Notes: generated from the letters alone by a model not told the origin. A stretch of 6,355 nucleotides of DNA from Rubrobacteraceae bacterium (GCA_021156345.1 JAJNDJ010000141.1:1-6355); one strand, 5' to 3'. Counted from the stretch's first letter, positions 1 to 5,180 are shown. Numbers and translations are program-made.

Positions 1-1109
1 GCCTCCACGCCCTGCATGTACTCCTGCTCTTCTCCCTGCGACATCCACGGCCCCGGCCCCGCAAACTCGAGGCACGATACGAGCACGACGGCCCGCACCT
101 CGGAGGCACCGGGCGATCCTGATGACCCCGTTTCCCTCGCAGTGTCCGGCCTCTTTGTGGAAGGGCGTATCTCGACGCTGGCTCCTCCCATGGCAGGCGG
201 ACTGGATGCCCGCAGGCCCGCGCACCAGGTAAGGATGCTGTCGCGGGTCGACTCCTCGGGAAAAGGCGTGTTTTCCGGTCCAGCGTCGGCCCTGACTTCC
301 CTGCCGTCGCCGAGGGCGTACAGGAGCAGCGACGCGCCGGACGAGATGACCATCTCCCTGGCTTCGGGCGGGGCACCGGCATCGAGGTTCATCGTCAGCA
401 CGAAAGGGGGGTGCGTCTCCTGGGCCAGCTCGATGACGGCGAGCTTCCCCGAGGGCAGGCCGCGGGCACTCTTCTTCCAGGCGACCAGGCGTGCCGGGTC
501 CCCCGGACGGTAATCCCTTACACCCCAGAACTCGCCCCCGTGGCCCCTGTGAAGCGTCGAGGCCTCGCTCCTGTCACCCCACTCGGCGTCCGTGACCGCA
601 GAAGGAGGGAGGCCCGCCACGTCGAATGTCCTCGGGTAGACAACGGTATCCGAGGCGGCCCGCGTACTGCGGCGTCCGTAGAAGAGCCCGAAAGGCGCCC
701 TCGACTCGACGACGATGTCTCCACTCGCGTAGATGCCCCTGCGCGGGTTCTCAAGCGTGTACCCGAGGGTCTCGGTCTCTCCGCTGCGGACCCGCACCGC
801 AATGGCCCTTCCCCTGTCGCCGGCGAAACGGTCCTCCACCTCTATCATATACCTGGGGAGGCGCCCTCTGTTCTCAACCTCCAGGGTGCACTCGAAAGGT
901 TCGCCGGCCGTGGCCACGACAGGGGCGCGTCTCGTGATGCCGACGCGCCGCACGCCGAGCCACGGCAGGGGGGCGGAGATCAGCACTATCCCAGCCAGGG
1001 CGGCCACGATGACGTAGAGCCAACCGGCGCCGACGTTCGAGGCGATCAGGTACAGCACAAGGCCGAGAAAGACGACGAGAGCCGGTTTGACGATGCTCTT
1101 CAAAGGCAT
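1..1109 (-). CDS. DUF58 family membrane protein, C-terminus cut by window edge
   Basis: Reading the minus strand from the ATG at 1109 gives 369 open codons with no stop before the left edge, so the gene is partial at its 3' end. Residues about 8-24 and 29-48 form two hydrophobic membrane segments. Residues about 60-165 form a beta-rich region. The DUF58 signature follows at residues 192-216: G-E-F-W-G-V-R-D-Y-R-P-G-D, then R-L-V-A-W-K-K-S-A-R. DUF58 proteins are normally about 400-440 residues, so perhaps 30-70 are missing. The start lies 4 nt after the stop of the moxR-type gene, with only a weak ribosome-binding site, so translational coupling is likely. Family knowledge: DUF58 proteins accompany MoxR ATPases, often followed by a transglutaminase-like protein, and are linked to envelope or protein-complex maturation; the biochemical role is not established. 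Family assignment is firm; function is not. Confidence 0.9.
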   Translation of the reverse strand, partial: MPLKSIVKPALVVFLGLVLYLIASNVGAGWLYVIVAALAGIVLISAPLPWLGVRRVGITRRAPVVATAGEPFECTLEVENRGRLPRYMIEVEDRFAGDRGRAIAVRVRSGETETLGYTLENPRRGIYASGDIVVESRAPFGLFYGRRSTRAASDTVVYPRTFDVAGLPPSAVTDAEWGDRSEASTLHRGHGGEFWGVRDYRPGDPARLVAWKKSARGLPSGKLAVIELAQETHPPFVLTMNLDAGAPPEAREMVISSGASLLLYALGDGREVRADAGPENTPFPEESTRDSILTWCAGLRASSPPAMGGASVEIRPSTKRPDTARETGSSGSPGASEVRAVVLVSCLEFAGPGPWMSQGEEQEYMQGVE

Positions 1110-1113
1110 TTGC

Positions 1114-2091
1114 CTACACCGGAGGCGGTACGGAGTCGAGGATCTGCTTTAGCGCGCTCTCTGCCGTCGCCCCTGTCGTACCGCCGCGTACGGAGAGCCT
1201 GTGGGCCAGGGCTTCGGGCGCAAGCTCTTTGACGTCCTGGGGTCCCACGAAGTCCCGCGCCCGCGTAGCGGCGCGCGCCTGGGCCACCCTGACCAGGGCG
1301 ATGGAGCCGCGCGGCGAGGCCCCCAGGGAGACTGCGGGGTGGTTGCGCGTGGCCTCGGCGATCGCGACAGCGTAGGCGAGTACCTCGTCGTGGACCTGGA
1401 CCGCCTTCACGAGCTTCCTGGCCTCCAGGATCTCCCCTATCTCCACGACTGGCTCGACCTCTTCGAGCGGACTCCGCTCGACCTGGGCGCGCACGATCCC
1501 GCGCTCGGCGTGGTTCCCCGGGTAGCCCATGCTCGTCGCGACCATAAAGCGGTCGAGCTGTCCCTCAGGTAGCGGATAGGTCCCGTGGAACTGGTGCGGG
1601 TTCTGTGTCGCGACGACGAAGAAAGGCTCGGGCAGAGGCCGCGTCGCGCCTTCGACCGTCACCTGCCCCTCCGCCATCGCCTCCAGCAGCGCGCTCTGCG
1701 TTCGTGGGGTGGCGCGGTTGATCTCATCGGCGAGCAGAACCGGCGCGAAGACGGGGCCTGGTATCCACCCGAAGCGCGCCTCCCCGGGGTCGTAGATGCT
1801 CGTGCCCGTGATGTCCGAGGGCAGCAGGTCCGGGGTGAACTGGATGCGCGAGAAGTCAGCCGCGATCGAGGACGAGATAGCCTTCGCCAGCGTCGTCTTC
1901 CCGACCCCCGGTATATCCGTGAGGAGGACGTGGCCTCCGGCGAGGAGGGAGATCAGGCACAGGTCGACGACCCTGTCCTTACCGACGACCACCCTGCGGA
2001 CAGAGCCGAGCAGCCGCTCATAGACTTCCCTGACCTCGACCGGACTCTCTACTCGACTATGGCGTATGGCTATCCCTCCAGAATCCGACAT
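1114..2091 (-). CDS. MoxR family AAA+ ATPase
   Basis: The 325-residue product is a complete MoxR-type AAA+ ATPase. Visible motifs are Walker A at residues 59-67 (D-I-P-G-V-G-K-T-T, with K65), Walker B at 118-123 (V-L-L-A-D-E) followed by I-N-R-A, sensor 1 at 161-165 (A-T-Q-N-P), L-P-E-G-Q-L-D-R-F at 174-182, and sensor 2-like S-P-R at 259-261 in the C-terminal lid. Members are ATP-driven chaperone-like proteins that insert cofactors or remodel partner proteins; the adjacent DUF58 gene is the expected partner. I chose the ATG at 2091 because AAGGTGG lies 7 nt upstream. An in-frame GTG at 2148 would add 19 residues (M-A-G-Y-A-A...) not resembling the usual N-terminus. It does sit 10 nt after a TATACA hexamer, so a leaderless longer form cannot be excluded. 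Family call is very secure; the substrate is unknown. Confidence 0.95.
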   Translation of the reverse strand: MSDSGGIAIRHSRVESPVEVREVYERLLGSVRRVVVGKDRVVDLCLISLLAGGHVLLTDIPGVGKTTLAKAISSSIAADFSRIQFTPDLLPSDITGTSIYDPGEARFGWIPGPVFAPVLLADEINRATPRTQSALLEAMAEGQVTVEGATRPLPEPFFVVATQNPHQFHGTYPLPEGQLDRFMVATSMGYPGNHAERGIVRAQVERSPLEEVEPVVEIGEILEARKLVKAVQVHDEVLAYAVAIAEATRNHPAVSLGASPRGSIALVRVAQARAATRARDFVGPQDVKELAPEALAHRLSVRGGTTGATAESALKQILDSVPPPV

Positions 2092-2158
2092 TACAATGCC
2101 ACCTTGATCGACGCTCGCTAGCGTTGCGCAAGCAGCATACCCGGCCACCGGGGCTCAG

Positions 2159-2164
2159 TGTATA
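2159..2164 (-). promoter_or_regulatory. Possible -10 element for the moxR/DUF58 operon
   Basis: On the minus strand this reads TATACA, a 4-5 of 6 match to the sigma-70 -10 consensus. Transcription would begin near 2151. No good -35 hexamer lies at 16-18 nt; the sequence there is C/G-rich. The resulting leader of about 60 nt contains an 8-bp perfect palindrome CGCTAGCG at 2116-2123. The call rests on sequence resemblance only. Confidence 0.25.
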
Positions 2165-2247
2165 GGTCAGGTGGCCATTTTCCGAGGGACAGATCACGAT
2201 TCCATCAATTAACGCACCACAACACTTCCATGCCTCTTCTTGACGGA

Positions 2248-2538
2248 TTAGCTGCCGAGCCGCACAGATTGCCATTCTTCAGGCATGACGCCGAACTCGG
2301 TACTCGCCTGTTCCAGGGCATCTTCGAGGGTCTCGTGCCACGAATCTCCGTGGTGGCTGGTGTTACGCGAGAACCACGCGAGGATGTAGCCGACCTCCAA
2401 CTCGTCGATCTCGAAGTCCACCAGCGCGTCTTCCACGGGCGTAGGCGGGGGCATCGCTGCGTTCGCGGGGAGCCACCCGGAATGCTCTTCTCCCCCAAAG
2501 CGTATCGGCACGCCCATAAGACGCTTGATCACCGCCAT
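2248..2538 (-). CDS. Small acidic protein of unknown function
   Basis: This 96-residue protein is not one I can assign to a named family. It starts at an ATG with AGGA about 7 nt upstream and ends in TAA. Codons have strongly G/C-rich third positions, as in the neighbouring genes, which supports real coding over the competing plus-strand frame. The N-terminus (M-A-V-I-K-R-L-M-G-V-P-I-R-F-G-G) and a Pro-rich patch (residues 30-35) precede an acidic segment (D-F-E-I-D-E-L-E-V-G-Y at 41-51). A W-H-E-T-L-E-D-A-L-E-Q-A helix (67-78) follows, and then F-G-V-M-P-E-E-W. The pattern suggests a small soluble alpha/beta domain. No signal peptide, membrane segment or Cys is present. It lies 156 nt upstream of moxR on the same strand, with the moxR leader between, so co-transcription is possible but not shown. 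It is divergent from the SDR gene. Confidence 0.65.
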   Translation of the reverse strand: MAVIKRLMGVPIRFGGEEHSGWLPANAAMPPPTPVEDALVDFEIDELEVGYILAWFSRNTSHHGDSWHETLEDALEQASTEFGVMPEEWQSVRLGS

Positions 2539-2585
2539 CCCAATATCCTACGCTCATTCAGCCAACAGCGTATACCGCCCGGGAT

Positions 2586-2606
2586 CCCATGGGCCACACA
2601 TGGGCC
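2586..2606. repeat. Short direct repeat and hairpin between divergent genes
   Basis: CATGGGCC occurs twice, at 2588-2595 and 2599-2606, an 11-nt period. CCCATG at 2586-2591 can also pair with CATGGG at 2599-2604 around a 7-nt loop. Several G/C palindromes overlap here (GGGATCCC, CCCATGGG, GGGCCC). The site is about 50 nt upstream of the 96-residue gene and about 100 nt upstream of the SDR, so it could be an operator serving both. That is a guess from position; low-complexity G/C sequence could give the same pattern. Confidence 0.25.
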
Positions 2607-2647
2607 CTGGTAGGTTCCCCGAGAGTTAGGGTACATAACACCCACAG

Positions 2648-2679
2648 TTCGACATAGAGCACTCGAGCGTCGTTGTAAT
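2648..2679 (+). promoter_or_regulatory. Weak promoter candidate for the SDR gene
   Basis: TTCGAC (2648-2653) and TGTAAT (2674-2679) resemble -35 and -10 hexamers, but the 20-nt spacer is longer than optimal; shifting to TCGACA (2649-2654) gives 19. The -10 ends 27 nt before the chosen start codon, leaving room for the ribosome-binding site at 2692-2700. Confidence 0.25.
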
Positions 2680-2706
2680 TCCCTGACCCATAGAGAGGTG
2701 ATGCAC

Positions 2707-3456
2707 ATGGGAGACAGATTGAACGGTAAGGTCGCGGTCGTGACCGGTGCCTCGAGCGGCATCGGAGAAGCTACGGTGCTGGCGCTGGCAGCCGAAGGCG
2801 CCGCGGTGGTAGCCGGGGCTCGCCGCAAGGAGCGCCTCGACGAGCTCGTCGAGAGGGTATCCCACGACGGCGGGAAGGCTATCGCCGTTGAGTGCGATGT
2901 TACCGATGAGCAGCAGGCACACGACCTCGTTCAGAGGGCGCTCCAGGAGTTCGGAAGTATCGACATCCTTGTAAACAACGCGGGCGTCATGTTGCTCTCC
3001 ACGGTGGGCAAGAGCCTCTCTGATCAGTGGAGGTCCATGTTCGAAGTGAATGTGATGGGTCTCCTGTACGCCACAGACGCGGCCATCTCTCACATGAAAG
3101 AGCAGGGCTCGGGACACCTGGTGAACATCAGCAGCGTGGCCGGGCGGAAGGTGACCCGCGACTCCAGTGGGGTCTACGCCGGGACCAAGCACGCTGTGAA
3201 CGCCATCTCTGAGGGCTTACGCCAAGAGCTCCTGGAAGACAATATCAGGGTGTCTATCGTGGGGCCAGGGGCCGTCGACACCGAGCTGCCGGATCACATC
3301 ACAGACGAGGAGGCACGGGAGGGCCTAAGCGGCCTCATGAAGCTGGAGAGGTTGCAGGCGGAAGACATAGCGGAGGCCATAGTCTACGCGGTGAGCCAGC
3401 CCGAGCGGGTGAGCGTCAACGAGATCCTCATCCGCCCGACCCAGCAACCTGTTTAG
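2707..3456 (+). CDS. Classical SDR-family NAD(P)-dependent oxidoreductase
   Basis: The 249-residue product is a full-length classical short-chain dehydrogenase/reductase. The Rossmann cofactor motif is T-G-A-S-S-G-I-G at residues 13-20, and N-N-A-G is at 90-93. Structural Asn is N115. The catalytic set is S143 with Y157 and K161 (Y-A-G-T-K), followed by the P-G motif at 187-188. Basic residues after the second strand (G-A-R-R-K at 37-41) favour NADPH over NADH. Overall layout and the C-terminus (V-N-E-I-L-I-R-P-T) resemble the YdfG-like group that oxidises or reduces small hydroxy acids, sugars or alcohols, but the substrate cannot be read from sequence. Three in-frame starts exist: GTG 2698, ATG 2701 and ATG 2707. 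I chose 2707 because AGAGAGGTG at 2692-2700, an excellent ribosome-binding site, sits 6 nt upstream and overlaps the other two. The gene appears monocistronic. Confidence 0.95.
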   Translation: MGDRLNGKVAVVTGASSGIGEATVLALAAEGAAVVAGARRKERLDELVERVSHDGGKAIAVECDVTDEQQAHDLVQRALQEFGSIDILVNNAGVMLLSTVGKSLSDQWRSMFEVNVMGLLYATDAAISHMKEQGSGHLVNISSVAGRKVTRDSSGVYAGTKHAVNAISEGLRQELLEDNIRVSIVGPGAVDTELPDHITDEEAREGLSGLMKLERLQAEDIAEAIVYAVSQPERVSVNEILIRPTQQPV

Positions 3457-3507
3457 GGCTGATTGCAAAGAGGTCCTGAAACGGACCCAGACATAGCGAT
3501 CCTGCGC

Positions 3508-3564
3508 GAATGCGTGAAGGGGATTTTCTTGGAAGTTTGCCTAACCTCTATTCTCTGAAGTTCG
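3508..3564 (+). repeat. Intergenic repeat, copy 1 (degenerate)
   Basis: This stretch downstream of the SDR aligns without net gap to 5806-5862, with roughly 36 of 57 positions identical; the best part is G-A-A-[GC]-T-T-[TC]-G-C-C-T and the final TTCT..GAAGTTCG. The left arm reads GGAAGTTTG, so the inverted repeat seen in copies 3 and 4 is broken here. It is the weakest family member; by itself it would not be called. Confidence 0.5.
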
Positions 3565-3575
3565 CCAAGAATTCA

Positions 3576-3603
3576 TTGCCCATTCATCGCAGCTTGCTAA
3601 GAT
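3576..3603 (+). promoter_or_regulatory. Promoter candidate for the secreted Tyr-rich protein gene
   Basis: TTGCCC (3576-3581) and TAAGAT (3598-3603) are separated by 16 nt and match the sigma-70 boxes at 4 of 6 and about 4 of 6 positions. A start near 3610 would give a leader of about 108 nt that begins just before the strong hairpin at 3620-3645. Confidence 0.4.
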
Positions 3604-3619
3604 CGCGGCGTTGGTCAAT

Positions 3620-3645
3620 AGGGCAGGGCTGAGGAGCCCTGCCCT
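3620..3645 (+). terminator. Strong GC-rich hairpin: terminator or leader stem
   Basis: AGGGCAGGGCT (3620-3630) is a perfect 11-bp complement of AGCCCTGCCCT (3635-3645) around the loop GAGG. It is the strongest simple hairpin in the window. The downstream sequence TTATGTGG has no real T-tract, so classical intrinsic termination is doubtful, though U-poor terminators are known in high-G+C actinobacteria. It lies 164 nt after the SDR stop and 72 nt before the secreted-protein start. If the promoter at 3576-3603 is real, the stem sits at the 5' end of that gene's leader and could stabilise or attenuate the mRNA. Confidence 0.6.
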
Positions 3646-3705
3646 TATGTGGAAAGGAGTTCTTTAGCTCTAAGCGTCGGGAATTGGTAGGTACTCGCTT
3701 CGGAA

Positions 3706-3711
3706 AAGGAG
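3706..3711 (+). promoter_or_regulatory. Ribosome-binding site fixing a TTG start
   Basis: AAGGAG lies exactly 6 nt upstream of TTG at 3718. This near-consensus site, together with the signal peptide that begins at once after it, selects the TTG rather than the ATG four codons later as the start. A similar GGAAAGGAG at 3651-3659 has no start codon at a suitable distance. Confidence 0.8.
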
Positions 3712-3717
3712 AATAAG

Positions 3718-4119
3718 TTGAGAAGGTTGATGCTGCTCTTGGGATTGTTGGCGGCGATGATGCTCGCGGCTTCTCCCGTCCTTGCCCATCAGGGTGGACC
3801 TACACACGGGAACAAGTACTGGAAGAACTACTACCCCAATACTTACTTCAAGTACTGCGAAAAGAATGGCGCCATGTTTTACGGCAAGACGAAGGCCTCT
3901 AAGCGGTGCGCACAGTACTACACAGACTTTAAGTCAAAGTGGACCAACGGCAAGAAGTACTACTACGTCCACGTCTACTATGAGTGGAAGACCCCGGACG
4001 GCAAGTGGCATAAGCAGAACTACTGGTATTACTGCCAGTACCACAAGTACGACGCCCCCGACTCTACCAAGAACCCACTGGCAACCACTATTGGGAGTCC
4101 TACTATAAGGGTCCCCTAA
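3718..4119 (+). CDS. Small secreted Tyr/Lys/Trp-rich protein, probable C-terminal frameshift
   Basis: I do not recognise this 133-residue protein. It starts at TTG with a near-perfect ribosome-binding site. Residues 1-23 are a typical Sec signal peptide: M-R-R-L, a Leu/Ala/Met core, and V-L-A before H24 as the likely cleavage point. The mature part of about 110 residues is extraordinarily aromatic and basic: 18 Tyr, 5 Trp and 16 Lys, with three Cys (47, 64, 106) and runs such as Y-Y-Y-V-H-V-Y-Y at 81-88. A G-N-K-Y-W-K-N-Y-Y motif sits at 31-39. The last 14 residues (P-L-A-T-T-I-G-S-P-T-I-R-V-P) abruptly lose this character. The -1 frame over 4080-4127 instead encodes G-N-H-Y-W-E-S-Y-Y-K-G-P-L-N-L and stops at 4127. 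One base missing in the C5 run at 4055-4059 would explain it and give a 136-residue protein. A surface or extracellular adhesive or binding role is speculation. Confidence 0.8.
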   Translation: MRRLMLLLGLLAAMMLAASPVLAHQGGPTHGNKYWKNYYPNTYFKYCEKNGAMFYGKTKASKRCAQYYTDFKSKWTNGKKYYYVHVYYEWKTPDGKWHKQNYWYYCQYHKYDAPDSTKNPLATTIGSPTIRVP

Positions 4120-4189
4120 ATTTGTAAGTGCTCGACCCTTGAGGGATCACACTTTGTGCGAACGACGCCTGTCCGACCCGAGTGGTTCT

Positions 4190-4274
4190 CCCGCCAGAGC
4201 ACCGATTCCTCAGGGGGTGCGTGCTTTCTGTAGGGTGACCCGTTAGAGGAGCACAGTAGAAAGCACCTGGCGGG
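4190..4274. repeat. Nested inverted repeats; candidate structured RNA or terminator
   Basis: CCCGCCAG (4190-4197) is complementary to CTGGCGGG (4267-4274). GTGCTTTCT (4221-4229) is complementary to AGAAAGCAC (4258-4266). The two right arms abut, so the outer and inner stems stack. The 23 nt between the two left arms holds a third hairpin, GCACC (4199-4203) with GGTGC (4216-4220), giving a three-stem layout. The inner loop holds a small GGGTGACCC hairpin at 4233-4241. It lies between convergent genes, 70 nt after the secreted-protein stop. It may be a bidirectional terminator, a small RNA or a remnant palindromic element. No tRNA features or long T-tract are present. Confidence 0.5.
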
Positions 4275-4314
4275 CCATTGGCTTTTAGACCTTCCGGGGG
4301 CTTGTCCGGTACTC

Positions 4315-4390
4315 TCTAGAGCTAGTGGGGGCTGGGGCTAGGATGCCCCACCCTTCCTCTGCTACCAATAGCAGCCCCTATTCACTCTAG
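4315..4390. repeat. Second cluster of inverted repeats in the convergent gap
   Basis: GGGGCTG (4328-4334) is complementary to CAGCCCC (4372-4378). Flanking GTG (4325-4327) with CAC (4383-4385) and CTAGA (4316-4320) with TCTAG (4386-4390) allow the stem to extend with bulges. Two local hairpins compete with it: TGGGGC/GCCCCA (4333-4338 with 4345-4350) and TGCTA-CCAA-TAGCA (4360-4373). The position, just past the 3' end of the minus-strand zinc-ribbon gene, suits a terminator for that gene. The right part overlaps repeat copy 2. Confidence 0.35.
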
Positions 4391-4407
4391 TGTGTGGAAG
4401 AAGAATT
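4372..4407 (+). repeat. Intergenic repeat, copy 2 (left half)
   Basis: This 36-nt stretch matches 5790-5825 at 29 of 36 positions with no gap: CAGCCC, TATTCAC, AGTG, TGGAAGA and GAATT are shared blocks. After that the match decays; a gapped GCTACTTC may correspond to GCGAACTTC of the complete copy. It abuts the 3' end of the zinc-ribbon gene, whose stop codon is at 4414-4416. Confidence 0.65.
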
Positions 4408-4413
4408 GCTACT

Positions 4414-4992
4414 TCAGAACGCACCCCAGTCCTGCTCACCGGGAATATAGTAACTCGGGCAGATAAAGCGGAAGGCGTAGGCGATCCTTCGCGCCTTTCG
4501 CAGGTCCTCCATCGTCTTCGCCCTCTCCACGGCCAGGTCCGGGTCGAATAACTCGGAGAAGTACTCCTGGGCGGCTTGCTTGCGCTCCTCCTCCGTTGCG
4601 AACTCGCTCCTTATCCCGGCGAGCTCTCCTGCATCCAGCCAGAAGCCGGCGCACCTTGGACACTCGTCCACCAGGACCCCGCGTTTGACGCTGTGAAAGT
4701 GGCGCATCATGATCTCAGAGTCTCTGGGGCAGTGGATGCGCTTGCTCGGGTCAGGACGGAGGGCGGGATCCCGCTCCACTTCGAGGAACTTTTCGCCCGC
4801 CGACTCGTGTACTTCATCCACGCGGGCGAGCTCGAACCAGTCGAACCAGATCCCACCGCAGCCCCCAGCGCAGACGTCCACCGTGACGCCCTCGGCGGTC
4901 ATAGTGGTCATGACGTTGGAGCACACGGGGCACTCGATGATGCGCTCCTTGCTGGCATCCGGCAGCCGGGTGGTATCCGTCTCTCTCGCCAT
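4414..4992 (-). CDS. Two-domain zf-TFIIB-like zinc-ribbon protein
   Basis: The 192-residue product carries two copies of the zf-TFIIB type zinc-ribbon domain. Copy one has C21-x2-C24 and C41-x3-C45, then G-G-I-W-F-D-W-F-E-L. Copy two has C88-P-R-D91 and C111-x2-C114, then A-G-F-W-L-D-A-G-E-L. The G-[IF]-W-[FL]-D-x-x-E-L tail is the hallmark of the family. In copy two the second Cys is replaced by D91, so zinc binding would need Asp or His (H98 or H100 are nearby) or is weakened. The C-terminal third (132-170) is charged and probably helical; two additional residues of note are C178 and a Y-Y near 181-182. Despite the family name these bacterial proteins are not shown to be transcription factors; the role is unknown. 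The ATG is preceded by AAAGGA at 5 nt spacing. A good promoter lies about 40-70 nt upstream. No partner gene is linked. Confidence 0.88.
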   Translation of the reverse strand: MARETDTTRLPDASKERIIECPVCSNVMTTMTAEGVTVDVCAGGCGGIWFDWFELARVDEVHESAGEKFLEVERDPALRPDPSKRIHCPRDSEIMMRHFHSVKRGVLVDECPRCAGFWLDAGELAGIRSEFATEEERKQAAQEYFSELFDPDLAVERAKTMEDLRKARRIAYAFRFICPSYYIPGEQDWGAF

Positions 4993-5031
4993 CTCCGTCC
5001 TTTCCGGCGCTTGTTTTTCTGTTCACCCAAT

Positions 5032-5061
5032 ATTGTAGAATGTCGCCAAGTATTTGGTTAA
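5032..5061 (-). promoter_or_regulatory. Promoter of the zinc-ribbon gene
   Basis: On the minus strand TTAACC (5056-5061) and TACAAT (5032-5037) are spaced 18 nt apart. The -10 matches the consensus at 5 of 6 and the -35 at 4 of 6 positions. Transcription would begin near 5025, giving a leader of about 33 nt that contains the AAAGGA ribosome-binding site. This is the best-looking sigma-70-type promoter in the window. Confidence 0.5.
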
Positions 5062-5068
5062 GGATCGC

Positions 5069-5099
5069 TCGACAATACCCCTGAAGCTCGCTCTATACG
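5069..5099 (+). promoter_or_regulatory. Weak plus-strand promoter candidate upstream of repeat copy 3
   Basis: TCGACA (5069-5074, 5 of 6 to TTGACA) and TATACG (5094-5099) are 19 nt apart; CTATAC at 5093-5098 would give 18. A transcript from here would run through repeat copy 3 before reaching the acetyltransferase 180 nt on. GATCGCTC also occurs twice nearby (5063-5070 and 5099-5106). It competes with the leaderless promoter proposed at 5271-5276. Confidence 0.25.
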
Positions 5100-5140
5100 A
5101 TCGCTCCGTTTGCAGACGGCATAAGTCCAGCAGAAGTTAG

Positions 5141-5180
5141 ATTCTGCGAACTTCGCGTCTACGGTGTGCTTAGAAGTTCG
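5141..5180 (+). repeat. Intergenic repeat, copy 3 (right half with inverted repeat)
   Basis: This stretch matches 5823-5862 at 34 of 40 positions with no gap, including the first 16 bases and the last 9. GCGAACTTC (5146-5154) pairs with GAAGTTCGC (5173-5181), a 9-bp stem with an 18-nt loop, exactly the loop size in copy 4. It lies in the 291-nt gap between the divergent zinc-ribbon and acetyltransferase genes; I see no gene in that gap. Confidence 0.7.

Noticed and set aside
518..802. Minus-strand 94-codon frame inside the DUF58 gene
   Set aside because: It is in a different frame from the DUF58 protein and has the Arg/Ser-rich composition of a high-G+C shadow frame.
16..1232. Plus-strand open frames across 16-513 and 411-1232
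   Set aside because: They are antisense to the continuous minus-strand DUF58 frame, which carries a clear family signature; their products are Arg/Pro-rich with no recognisable domain.
2158..2613. Plus-strand 151-codon frame
   Set aside because: It lies opposite the 96-residue minus-strand gene, has His/Arg/Pro-rich composition and no ribosome-binding site; the minus strand reads more like a protein.
2626..3192. Minus-strand 188-codon frame opposite the SDR
   Set aside because: The plus strand encodes a full SDR with all catalytic residues, so the antisense frame is a by-product of codon bias.
3684..3716. Upstream mini-ORF (TTG to TAA, ten codons) before the secreted-protein start
   Set aside because: It overlaps the ribosome-binding site and could be a leader peptide, but it has no ribosome site of its own at proper spacing and such a short frame is expected by chance.
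3782..4108. Plus-strand 108-codon frame overlapping the secreted-protein gene
   Set aside because: It is the +1 frame, giving a Thr/Ser/Arg-rich product from tyrosine and lysine codons; it is neither the annotated frame nor the frame holding the conserved tail motif.
4190..4274. tRNA gene
   Set aside because: The length and stems are suggestive, but there is no T-arm GTTCRA motif, no anticodon stem-loop of 5+7, and the acceptor-like stem is 8 bp with no CCA.
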